Assembly (NCBI GenBank): GCA_907163375.1
Contig: CAJQUW010001872.1
Span: 371,001 to 435,000, forward strand
Reading direction: 5' to 3'
DNA: 64,000 nt
Origin: Prostheceraeus crozeri
Lineage: Eukaryota; Platyhelminthes; Polycladida; Euryleptidae
A program made the position numbers and the translations under genes. Below are positions 17,907-26,868 of the stretch, in pieces (within the stretch, counting starts at the first letter, position 1; each line of letters opens with the position of its first letter). Under the pieces are notes generated by a model, which saw only the letters and a list, made by a program, of their open reading frames with translations, was not told the origin of the DNA and ran no database searches.

Positions 17907-18929
17907 CTAAAAACGGAAAACAATGATTTTTACACTTAGTGAGGAATGATAGATTTGAGTGTAGTGAGTGGCACTCGATCCCGTCAACGGCCCGAAGGCC
18001 TTGTACTGATCACTAGGGAAGTGAGAGATCTTCCCCGATACCCGCTATTTACAGCTTAAGACATCATTGTCACTGCCCCGAAGTGGCAACAGCAACGCCG
18101 AGTCAAAGGTAATGAACAGTAGCTGGGATGTAACCCCACAAAGCTGCCTTAGACTTAGTTAAATTTGAAATCTGATAGCAGATTTGAACTCAGCATACTT
18201 GAAAACCTTGAGGAAATATCCCAACTTATTGCTTTGATCAGCTTGATAGCAAGCCGTAGAGAGCTTGATTCACCAGCGTTTTGCAATGGAGATGTTTAGA
18301 GGCCACCCATGACAAGATAGCTAAGACTCAACCGATTGGCGTTCAAAGTGCTACGTTGAGAACTGTGTCAAATGCCCAACATGAGACATGAGTTGTCCCA
18401 GCGGTAACGGTCTCAAATATGACACACTCCCTTGCCACACTTATCACTACGGCATCGTCCGCCGTCCCGAAGGAACACCCTGTCAGTGGAATATTACAGT
18501 AAAACTCTCCGTGTCTTGCTCGCTTTCAGTGAAAAGCCGCTTATAGCATGAGAAGACTGGCTCAGACATCATTAAAAATGCTTTCATTGACTTCAGCAGG
18601 GACGAAAACCCCAGAAAACCTCCAAAACAAGGGAATTTAAAATTTTCAACTTTTTAGCAATACTAATGACATTTTATAAGTAGTCTATCACTTAGGGCAG
18701 GTCAATAGCGACCGAACCTTATTTGAATCAAGTCAAACGGACTTGTAGAAGCAAAGTTACAAGCCTTTAAAGTTTTTGAGTCTTTTATGGTCTGGAGACG
18801 AAGGCCATCTCCTGGCGAACCTCTAAGTCTGACGGCTTAGCTGATATCAGCAATGAAATTTTCTAAGTCGGTTTAACCCGGAATTTGGAATGTCCGAAGC
18901 TATCATCGCAGCTCAGAGAGACGACCTAC
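17907..18929 (-). other. Inferred 1,023 bp intron in the 5' leader of the coiled-coil gene
   Basis: On the minus strand a donor GTAGGT follows GTCAAAG at 18929, and an acceptor CGTTTTTAG ends at 17907, eight bases before the ATG at 17898. No long frame is present between them on either strand. The segment has several short self-complementary runs (for example around GCCCCGAAGTGGC at 18077) but I cannot assign a structured RNA. It is the only long noncoding stretch within an otherwise compact element. Confidence 0.45.
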
Positions 18930-18977
18930 CTTTGACAACCGCTCTCCTCTAAATGAAAAGTCTCTGTCGGTTCCCGC

Positions 18978-19011
18978 TTATATAGTGTGTGGCGATCAGC
19001 TGATGACGTAA
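18978..19011 (-). promoter_or_regulatory. Right-arm promoter: TATA box and CRE-like site
   Basis: On the minus strand CTATATAAGCGGG (TATA at 18985-18978) lies downstream of TTACGTCA (19011-19004), a CRE/ATF-type site. Transcription would begin near 18950 and lead into the spliced coiled-coil gene. The arrangement mirrors the left-arm promoter at 1399-1447. Confidence 0.65.
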
Positions 19012-19269
19012 TACCCATCATCCAAACACTAAAAACCCGTCTATCTCCGGTTCTAGTACTCCGATTGAGCTGGAAATACGCCATTTCCATGTAGAATTTG
19101 ACGCTGAATCCGAATCTGGCCTCCGTTTTCCCATCCGATGCTTCGTTTTGGCTCTACAGCCCACAGCCATCGCAAAAATTCTAACTCGTGTTTTTCGAAA
19201 AATGTTGAAAATTTTTCTCTCCGATTGACTTGAAACTCTCCGATCGACTTGAAACTCACCATGTTGATA

Positions 19270-19705
19270 GAGAATTTGACGCTGATTCCAAATCTGAAAT
19301 CCGTTTTCCCATCCGATGCTTCGTTTTGAAGCTACAGCCCAAAACGTCCCAAATTCTAACTCTGTCGTTTTTCGCCAATGTCCCAAAATCTTAAATGGTG
19401 TCTCACATCTAAACGAAGACAGATATGAACAAGCCGATTCTTTCAGTGAATTTGTCTCACTCTTAGCTTTCAAACGAGCTATTGCACGACAAAATCCGTC
19501 CACTAGAAGCAAAGTTGGAAGGTCGGTGCCGAGGGGGGGGGGACGTCAGCGAACCTTTCGGACTCACTTGGCCGGCACACCACGACACTCTGTCGTTCCA
19601 GAGGGGGGGGAGTCAGACTCGAAGCACCACGGCGTCCGACCACGACACTGTGTCGTTCCAGAGGTGGGGGGGCACCGGTCGAGTGTTCGCCGTTTTCTTA
19701 CTACT
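19270..19705 (-). repeat. Right terminal inverted repeat of inner Polinton
   Basis: Reverse complement of about 726-1385, lacking the roughly 230 bp block found only on the left. The element ends at ...TTCTTACTACT, 19705. It contains two of the CCTCTGGAACGACA-type units with runs of up to nine C/G. Further inward (19018-19270) related but diverged subterminal repeats containing CATCCGATGCTTCGTTTT continue. Frames in this segment are not genes. Confidence 0.9.
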
Positions 19706-19711
19706 TAAAAG
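19706..19711. repeat. Target site duplication, right copy (TAAAAG)
   Basis: Identical to 720-725. Removing the element and one copy rejoins the outer polymerase reading frame without a shift at the junction. Confidence 0.93.
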
Positions 19712-20500
19712 AAATAAAGATGATTTTTGAAACGTGTTCTTTAAATTAATGAATAATGCATTTTATGGTAAGACTTTAGAAAATGTGCGTAATAGACAAA
19801 ATATTGAAATAGTTTATGATAAAGATAGATATCAAAATTTAACAAGGAAACCTACATATAAAAGAACTACTAGATTCAGCGATGAACTATGTGCAGTGCA
19901 TCTAAGACGAAACATTATAAAACATGATAGTTTAATTTTATAGGATTCACTATATTAGAATTAGCTAAACTATTTATGTATAGATTTATATATGATTATT
20001 TAGCACCTGCTTATGGCGAAAACTATAAATTACACTTTACAGATACTGATTGCGTCTTCTTAGAATTAACAATACCGTATAATTCTTCACTTGATGAAGA
20101 AATTAATAAAATAAAAGATATCATTCATCCTTCTGATTTATGTAAAGTAAAAGATGAACTAGAAGGAAATGAAGAGTACATAACAGATGCTGTATTTTTA
20201 AAATCTAAATGTTATTGTTTTAACACAAATTCTAAAACATCTAAAACAAATTCAAAAACAATTAAAACATTAAAATGAATTTCAAAGGCATCAGTGGCTA
20301 ACCAAATAACATTTCAAGATTATAAGAATGCATTATTTAATAATGAAATAAAAACAGCATGTAATTATATACTTAATTCAAAGAAACAAAAAATGTATTT
20401 AAAAGAGGAACATAAACTAGCATTAGATCCATTTGATGATAAAAGAAAAATTTTACCTGATGGAATAACTACTTTACCTTTTAAATTTTCTAATTTTTAA
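19712..20500 (+). pseudogene. Outer Polinton DNA polymerase B, 3' part
   Basis: Continuation of the gene broken at 720. Polymerase motif B (MNNAFYGKTLENVRNR, from 19749) and motif C (LHFTDTDCVFLEL, about 20033) are present, followed by the C-terminal region ending at a TAA near 20498. Lesions are a TGA at about 19727, a frame change near 19935 between the 19734-19943 and 19976-20278 frames, and a TGA at 20276-20278 before the last 70 codons. Very AT-rich, like the 5' part. The 3' end faces the outer ATPase gene. Confidence 0.88.
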
Positions 20501-20567
20501 ATTTCTTAAGATTAAGAAAAATTTTAAGAAAAAAATAAATTATTCGATCACTCCGCGAAAATATTTT

Positions 20568-21270
20568 CTATAACTCTATCATGTATTTTTTATCAATATT
20601 AATTGTAATGAAGCCATAATCTTTTGCCCAAGCATTATTACACGATTGTTTAAATTCATCTTTATCTCTTATACATAAATCTCTTAACAAATCACATAAA
20701 TTTCTTGCATTTACTTCAAAAAGTATAAATATATTTGCATTCTTTCTAATAACACTTCCATCTAATGAATACATACTTTGTGTTAAATAAAAAACACTAC
20801 AGTTATTATGTCTACCTCTTGTGAAATAATTTCTCTGAACTGAATGATTTCTATCATTAACACAATCATCAAAAATTACACAATGTTTCATTCTTTTATC
20901 TAATTTACAGGGATCTTGCATATTACCACTATCATCTATTAATTGTATCGTTATGTGTTTATTTATTTCGGGTTCTACCAATTGTTTATTTTTCGCTGCT
21001 TCTTCACACCACGAACTTATTTCCTCTTCATATTCAGATTTTTCACATTCTTCAAATAAGGAAGCAATTGCTGTTATTTTCAAATCCATATTTTAAAAAT
21101 TGATAAACGGGTTGTTCTGCTGTTGTTGTATAAATTATAAGATTGTTATAATCTAAAAAGATTGGAGTAGTTAGACTTTTAAATAATAGATATGTTTTTC
21201 CACATCCTGATCTTCCGCAAATAACTGATAAAACTTTATTGGATAGATTTCGATGATGATTGAATTTCAC
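20568..21270 (-). pseudogene. Outer Polinton packaging ATPase (A32/FtsK-HerA-like), frameshifted
   Basis: Two overlapping frames form one gene. The upstream frame (21270-21052) has Walker A GRSGCGKT. The downstream frame (21089-20568) has Walker B HCVIFDDC and NYFTRGRHNNCSVFYLTQS, a diagnostic stretch for Polinton packaging ATPases. The frame changes once near 21060-21090. Compared with this gene, the inner element's ATPase lacks everything beyond the HH motif. The protein would power DNA packaging. It lies tail to tail with the outer polymerase. Confidence 0.87.
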
Positions 21271-21409
21271 TTCTTTTATTTAATGCTAGGTTTGTAGAAA
21301 TTTCTTCACTCATTTTTTGAGACGATATTTTAAAGAACAAACTCATACTTCTCTAACCAAAAATCTATCATAATCTCTTCGCCTCCAAAATTTATTTCTT
21401 ATCCTTTCT
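21271..21409. other. Short AT-rich spacer in the outer element
   Basis: AT-rich sequence between the ATPase start and the C-terminal scrap of the penton-like gene. No gene seen. Confidence 0.4.
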
Positions 21410-22543
21410 CATCCGTAATTCTAATGTTAATACTCCGTATATAATTGATCAAATTTTTCAGGAGGTTCAAATCCATTGATAAAAAGAAAAAACCAAATTA
21501 CTTGGTGCCTCCGTACCAGTATATTTTTTTGATCTGTTTAAAAAAAATAATAAATATACACTGAAGTGCACTGAAGTTGCACTGTACTTCGGCCTTTGGC
21601 CTTCAAGGTGCGATGGTAAGTGGCAGGTCATACATTCAACCCTTCCCTGTCGATTCTTAAGGGAAGGGTTGAATGTATGACCTGCCACTTACCATCGCAC
21701 CTTGAAGGCCAAAGGCCGAAGTACAGTGCAACTTCAGTGCACTTCAGTGTATATTTATTATTTTTTTTTAAACAGATCAAAAAAATTTACTGGTACGGAG
21801 GCACCAAGTAATTTGGTTTTTTCTTTTTATCAATGAATGTTAATACTGTTAATAGTTTTTCTTGTAATAGGGAAATATATTAATGTTTGTGGAATTACAT
21901 TTAATCTATAACCAATGGTTACAGTAAAAGCTGGAAAACTGAATATCAAATTTGACAATTTACCATTTATATATCCTCCTTCAATAATGTCACAATGTAC
22001 AACAATTGAATTTATTTCAGTTATTTTAGGAATCTTCTCACCCAAATGATACCCTTGACTGTAGATTTGTTTATTAAATCCCAATAGTTTTGATAATGAT
22101 CTATCATGATTAAAATCAACTTGATGATTTTCGTCTAAAGTAAGAGAAAATTTATTAACTGCTGGTTCAACTGCGAAATGTAATTGTTTCTTATCTTTGA
22201 ATGGTATACCTAAATGTCTCTTAATTTCATTTGATATTGATTCAACTTCGTAAGAACCAGGAAGAAAAGTTAGTATTTTCCACGTTTTACCATTATCAGT
22301 AGAATATCTAAATTGATCATTCACATCTTTGATAACGTTTTGAATAGTGTTAAATGTGGAAAAACTAGTCAATGCAATTTGATAATTTTTATTTTGTTCC
22401 AAATGTAGAATGGATTCTAAATTACAAGTGTGTGATGAAGTAGTTGTTATAATTTTTAACGTCGTACTAAATTTTGATGAACCCAAAATCTCTGTTAGAT
22501 TTTCTAAATGATTATTAATTTTTTCTAAATCTGCTGAACACAT
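21410..22543 (-). pseudogene. Outer Polinton penton/minor capsid-like gene, split by a palindrome
   Basis: The 237-residue frame from ATG 22543 has the features of cnidarian/rotifer-type Polinton minor capsid proteins: TLKIITTTSSHTCNLES, NYQIALTSF, KLLGFNKQIYSQGYHLGEK, and VVHCDIIEGGYINGK. The expected C-terminal continuation is cut at 21836 by the 362 bp palindrome. A matching C-terminal scrap with FEPPEKFDQLY lies on the other side at about 21473-21425, followed by a stop and frame change before the expected final strand. Function would be capsid vertex formation. Confidence 0.75.
21474..21835. repeat. Near-perfect 362 bp palindrome (foldback element)
   Basis: Left arm 21474-21648 and right arm 21660-21835 are reverse complements except for one substitution and a small run-length difference, with an 11 nt loop (GTCGATTCTTA). 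The outer ends read CATTGATAAAAAGAAAAAACC. Both arms contain the same open frame, which explains mirror-image frames on the two strands. No coding content is credible. It interrupts the outer penton-like gene. A transcript would form a hairpin of about 175 bp. No clear target duplication was found. Confidence 0.93.
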
Positions 22544-22587
22544 TTTTTAGATAAAAATTTTAAATAAATATTTTTTTTTAAAAAATT

Positions 22588-23405
22588 AAAAACAGCATAT
22601 TTCAGCTATACTTTTATAATCCTCTTCATTCAGAATCTTCTTTTCTAACAGTCTTTTTAATATAGCATGAATTTCATTGAAACTAGAATTATGTCCTTCT
22701 TTTATTGCAGATATTAAAATCTCTAATCTATTTAGTAATTCTTGTGGATCATCTGGTAAAAATATAGTTGTTTCTGTTTTAAAACCTTTTCCTACTTTAG
22801 GTGCTTTAGGTTGGTAATAAATTTTCTAATTGTTTATAACGTCTAAGAGATTTTACTGCACCAACGCTATCTAACATAGCTTTATATTTTATAAGATCTT
22901 CTACAGCATAATTATTTAAATCTGCTCCTCTTAAAAGATCAACAAAATTTCTATCTAAACTAATAGGTGATTTATCTGGTGAAAAAATTAAACCCCGTAA
23001 AGGTTGTGGAAATATTTCTTTTCCACCAAGATAAAATCTTACAAATAATTTTTTATCTAAAAAGAAAGTGGAATGTTCAAATAACATAGATTTTGGTAAT
23101 TTTTTTCTATATTTGCTTCTAACAATCCATAATCATCTAATAATGTTTTAAGTACTGGATCTGTTATATTTACTCGGTTATCCTGATTAGCAAGTTCTTT
23201 TTCAAGAGTTTTAAATGATTCAATAGTTTTTTCAAAATCAGTTTTTACTTGTTCGGTTTGCTGCATTTTTTTCAAACATATCGGATTGAATACCAGCTTT
23301 TGTCATTCTATGCTGAGTATGATTTTCTTTCATAATATTTTTTTGTTTGATTAACTCATCTAATTGTTGAATTCTTTTTTGATTATCAGCTTTAATTTTA
23401 TCCAT
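22588..23405 (-). pseudogene. Outer Polinton coiled-coil structural accessory protein, several frameshifts
   Basis: A chain of overlapping minus-strand frames (23405-23238, 23275-23057, 23087-22806, and about 22822-22588) reads as one protein. The N-terminal region is a coiled coil (RIQQLDELIKQKNIMK, HTQHRMTKAGIQ). The middle includes VNITDPVLKTLLDDYG and FYLGGKEIFPQPLRGLIF. The end holds LPDDPQELLNRLEILI and LKRLLEKKILNEEDYKSI. This layout recurs in Polintons of cnidarians and rotifers, where its function is unknown. At least three frame changes show it is dead. Confidence 0.65.
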
Positions 23406-23472
23406 TTTTAAAATATAATATTTGAATTTTGTGGTAACATTGGAATACAACAAAAATATTTTACTGAACAAA

Positions 23473-24150
23473 TTATTTTTTTATTGCTTTGTCGTCTGAC
23501 ATCTTTTCGTCTAAAGTTTTTAGTTTTTCTAAAAAAATTTCATCATTTTCTTCATTAGAAATTTTACCATCACTAGAAATTTTACCAGCCTGTTTATTCT
23601 TGTCATTAACTTGTGTCTGTAATTGAATTGATATTCTATTAGCTTCATTAGCTATTTGATCTAATTTTTCAATCTCATCTATCGTGATAACATTATCATC
23701 ACATACTCTTTGAAAGTAATAATGCAATTTATCATAAATTTCTTTCACGTGAGAATGTTTGTTTTTTAATGATTTTCGTTTCTTAGTAATTAAAGATTTA
23801 TCTGACATTGTAACAAGCGAAGTTGTAAAAACACCCGTACCTGTTAAAGCAGTAGCAACTACTGGAATTACTACAACACCTGAGGAAATGACAATAGTCA
23901 GAGCGCCTAAACTTACTGTTATAAAGATCTCAATACCTTGTGTTACATTCTTAACTTTAGACCATCTCTTTCTTAATTTTCTATAATGCTCTAATCTTCA
24001 TAATAATTGTGATTCCTTCTCTTTCATATACCAAACTCTATCTTTGTGTTTTTCAATGTTCATCTTTTCAATGTCCATTAAAGTAGAACTACGTTCATTT
24101 ATTAACGAAGGATATATTCTCGAAGTTCCTTCCATTTTTGAGGCTTCCAT
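23473..24150 (-). pseudogene. Outer Polinton multi-pass membrane protein with one TGA
   Basis: One frame from ATG 24150 to 23473 broken by TGA at 24000-23998. A basic region (HYRKLRKRWSKVKNVTQG) precedes two hydrophobic stretches (EIFITVSLGALTIVI and VVVIPVVATALTGTG), then a helical tail (KLHYYFQRVCDDNVITIDEIE). This basic-hydrophobic-helical plan is a recurrent Polinton accessory gene, possibly a virion membrane or penetration protein. Role is inference. It is the rightmost recognisable gene of the outer element. Confidence 0.6.
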
Positions 24151-24186
24151 TTTTTAATAAATATTTTGATATTTTTAGACTAAGTG

Positions 24187-24288
24187 AAATTTTCGACCTC
24201 GTGATATTTTTTGACTACCTAAATTTTCGACCTCGTGATATTTTTTGACTACCTAAATTTTCGACTGCGTGATATTTTTGAAACCTCT
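24187..24288. repeat. Three tandem 34 bp units near the outer Polinton right end
   Basis: Units of AAATTTTCGACCTCGTGATA plus TTTTTTGACTACCT start at 24187, 24221 and 24255. The first two are identical and the third is diverged. Tandem repeats of this sort often lie in the terminal repeats of Polintons. The AT-rich sequence to about 24405 probably contains the element end, which cannot be confirmed because the left end is outside the window. Confidence 0.8.
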
Positions 24289-24412
24289 TTTCAATATATG
24301 AAAAAATCCCAACGAGCTTAGAACTTTTTTTTAATTTTATCATTTTATTTTTTATTTTTATAAAACTCTTTTTCTGTTACGAAATATTTCCTATACTCAT
24401 TCTGGAGGTATC

Positions 24413-25800
24413 TTATTTTTTTAGTTGTCCTGAATCGGTCATATATTCATTTTTTTGCATTTTTGGGGTACCTTGTTTTTTCATTTTTTTATTTGTCTCT
24501 AACATTTTCTCTTGAAACATCTCCCAGTCTATAACTCCATTGTTTTCTTTTTCTTGAGTCATCTGTTGTCTCAGCGATTCTTCGAATTCCTTCTTCAGAT
24601 TTTTTGTGCTCAGTTTCCAAACTTTGATCTTCTTCTTGCAACTCTTCCTATCTTTCACTTCCAACCCACTTTTCCTCTTTATGTCCATCACCAGAATCCG
24701 ATGTTGCAGAAAACAGACTTCGCCAGGGATCACCTTGAAATCTCTCACCACACCGGCATCCTGTTGTTTTACCAAAAGGAAGTCTATCTGGGTTTGATGG
24801 TCACCACTCTTGTACGTTATTTTCTTCTCCATGCCCTTTGAGAAAAATGTGTTCATCACCTTCAAACCATTGCTTTGGCAGAATTCAAGGATTCTGTTCC
24901 CTTCACTGTTTGCTTGCCCGTATCCAAGGGACCAACAGTTTCTTCGAAACCAGCTGTCATTCCCAATGTGACCATTTAGTTCTCCGGCTACTATAACGCT
25001 TTCAGATGAGGGTACGCGCATTATTTCGTCGTCCAGTCTCCCCCAAAAGGCATCCTTTTCGACATCTGACTTCCCAGCCTGGGGAGCATACACTGAAAAA
25101 ATGTGTGTCACTTTGACGTCAAGGATAAGTCGAATTTTCATTATCCTTGAAGTTAATCTCTCTACTTCCAGCACATCACTGGTCAAGCATTCTTTAGCAG
25201 GATACCAACTCCTCCTCTGCTTGACTTCTCTCCAGACCACCAAAATTTGTACTTTTCATCGCCTTCACCGATATACTTGCATCCACAACCTTTGAATTGG
25301 GTCTCCTGCACACAGCAGACATCAACTCCTCTTCTCCTCAACATCTCAACCACCTCCCTACTTCTCCCATGCATTGATCCAACATTAGCTGTCCCAATGC
25401 GTAAGTTTTTCATTTTCTTCTCCCCGGACATTCTTCGCACCCCTTGCCTATTGAAAGGCTGCCGGGCACTAGGGGCCATTTGAGAGTGAGCCATTCCACA
25501 AAAAATACGGTGCTGCAATTTTTACGGCCGCATGCCCTTGCTGACGCCAACCATGATTATCCGTCATGGACCTAGCCTTTTCCCATCAATAGATGGGAAG
25601 ACCCTACAAGGCAGTAGGTAAGGAGATTAATGTTTTAGAGACGGCGCCTCTCCGTCTCGACACTGACTTCAGGACAAATCCAGAAGACAGCCGCTAGCTG
25701 GTCAGGGACTGCTTATTCGAGCCAGCGGCCTTATTTCGCAGCTAACCATCAGCCAATGATGGCCTCTCGCTATCCGCCACCTGCGACCCTGGAGGTATCA
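24413..25800 (-). mobile_element. LINE 5' half: untranslated region and apurinic endonuclease domain
   Basis: On the minus strand, two overlapping frames (25518-25183 and 25243-24413) form one exonuclease-endonuclease-phosphatase domain. The markers are LRIGTANVGSMHGRSREV, VCCVQETQFKG, FSVYAPQAGKSDVEKDAFW, GELNGHIGNDS and QIDFLLV. In LINEs of the RTE/CR1 broad group this domain nicks target DNA. The frame changes near 25190. A GC-richer untranslated leader extends to about 25800. No reverse transcriptase follows: the sequence stops next to the outer Polinton. LINEs are normally 5'-truncated, so a missing 3' half suggests the outer Polinton inserted into it. Confidence 0.8.
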
Positions 25801-25897
25801 GCCAGCTATGCCCCCTTGCAAACTGCAATGGTTTCATGTAATGTTTCATTATATTTTACATTTATGTTTTCCAAAAAATTAACGTACGGGCCTTTAA

Positions 25898-26864
25898 CCC
25901 TATCCATACCGGGGGGGGGGGGGCGAATCCCCTGTCGGATTTTTGTTGTGGAGCTTTTAAAACTGAACCGATTGAACCAGGCTTTTGTGACTTTTAGTTT
26001 CTGGGTATCTCTCAACTTTTCGCCGAAAATCGTTGCATTTGGTTCATGAGAAAGTTAAATTTATGGCCCGTTTTGAAAAGTGCATTTTTTGAAAGTCTGA
26101 ATTTTGCCTGATTTTGCAAACATCTGGTGTGCTAAGTTTTGACAAAGCAAGCTGAATATCAATTTTTTGCATCACATCACAACTAGATGTCCATAAATTG
26201 CACCATCAAGATACTATAGACATCGATAAGAGTCATCCAAACTTGAATGTCATGTAAATACTACTTATTTGCTTTGCAGTAGAAATGAGTCAACTAAGTT
26301 GCAACTAAGTAGTGTTCGTTCATATTGATTTGAAAACTTCTGCTTATTCAGTGTCATTCTTAGTCTTTATTACGTTGCTGGAAGGTAGCAAAACCTCTTA
26401 AATTGTTTCTACAGATGAATAAAAGCAGTCAATTTTGAGTGAATACTTTCCCTTTTCTGCTTATGATTCATTTTTGAATATTCAATTTCTACATATTCAA
26501 ATTTTAAATTTAAATTCATGATGTGTAGACAAACAAGTTTAGAGCATCAAATAGCATCATTCTCCTGATTATTAATTGTATGTGTCACTAACGTCATTGA
26601 ACTAAAAGCACTGAATCTATGTTGCCAGTCGATGAGAAGAAACATAAAAAAATCCGCTTAATTTTGAAGTTCAAATTTAAAATCGCCATTTAAAGCATCA
26701 AGATGGACGAATTAGAAAAAACAGATACCACTGTTAGAAAGATCACACACAGAATATTCTACCCTGAAATTTCATGTACAACGGAGCAGTATTTAGGAAG
26801 TTAAGGAGGGCGGGATCGCTCCCCCCAGGATGGCGATGCGCTTCAGAGCCCGGTATGGATAGGG
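25898..26864. mobile_element. Non-autonomous DNA transposon with TTAA duplication
   Basis: TTAA at 25894-25897 and 26865-26868 flanks terminal inverted repeats CCCTATCCATACCGGG / CCCGGTATGGATAGGG. TTAA target choice is that of piggyBac and Kolobok superfamilies. The 967 bp interior has a G12 run after the left end and no transposase. A short frame there is not credible. Confidence 0.85.
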
Positions 26865-26868
26865 TTAA

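Larger units (their letters stand above)
726..19705. mobile_element. Complete inner Polinton/Maverick element, 18,980 bp, nested in another Polinton
   Basis: The element is bounded by a perfect 6 bp duplication TAAAAG and by long terminal inverted repeats. The left end begins AGTAGTAAGAAAACGG and the right end is its exact reverse complement, with a short terminal direct repeat (AGT AGT) as described for Polintons. It encodes family B polymerase, FtsK/HerA-like packaging ATPase, adenain-like protease, a double-jelly-roll-type major capsid protein and two penton/minor capsid-like proteins, which together define the class. It also encodes RING-like proteins, a DEDDh-like exonuclease, a TBP-like protein and a coiled-coil protein. 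No retroviral-type integrase was found on either strand. Several virion genes carry stops or frameshifts, so this copy is probably no longer able to form particles. Its host gene is the polymerase of an older Polinton. Confidence 0.95.

Noticed and set aside
21467-21811. Two identical frames beginning Met-Ala-Gly-His-Thr on opposite strands
   Set aside because: They are a by-product of the palindrome, with no coding features.
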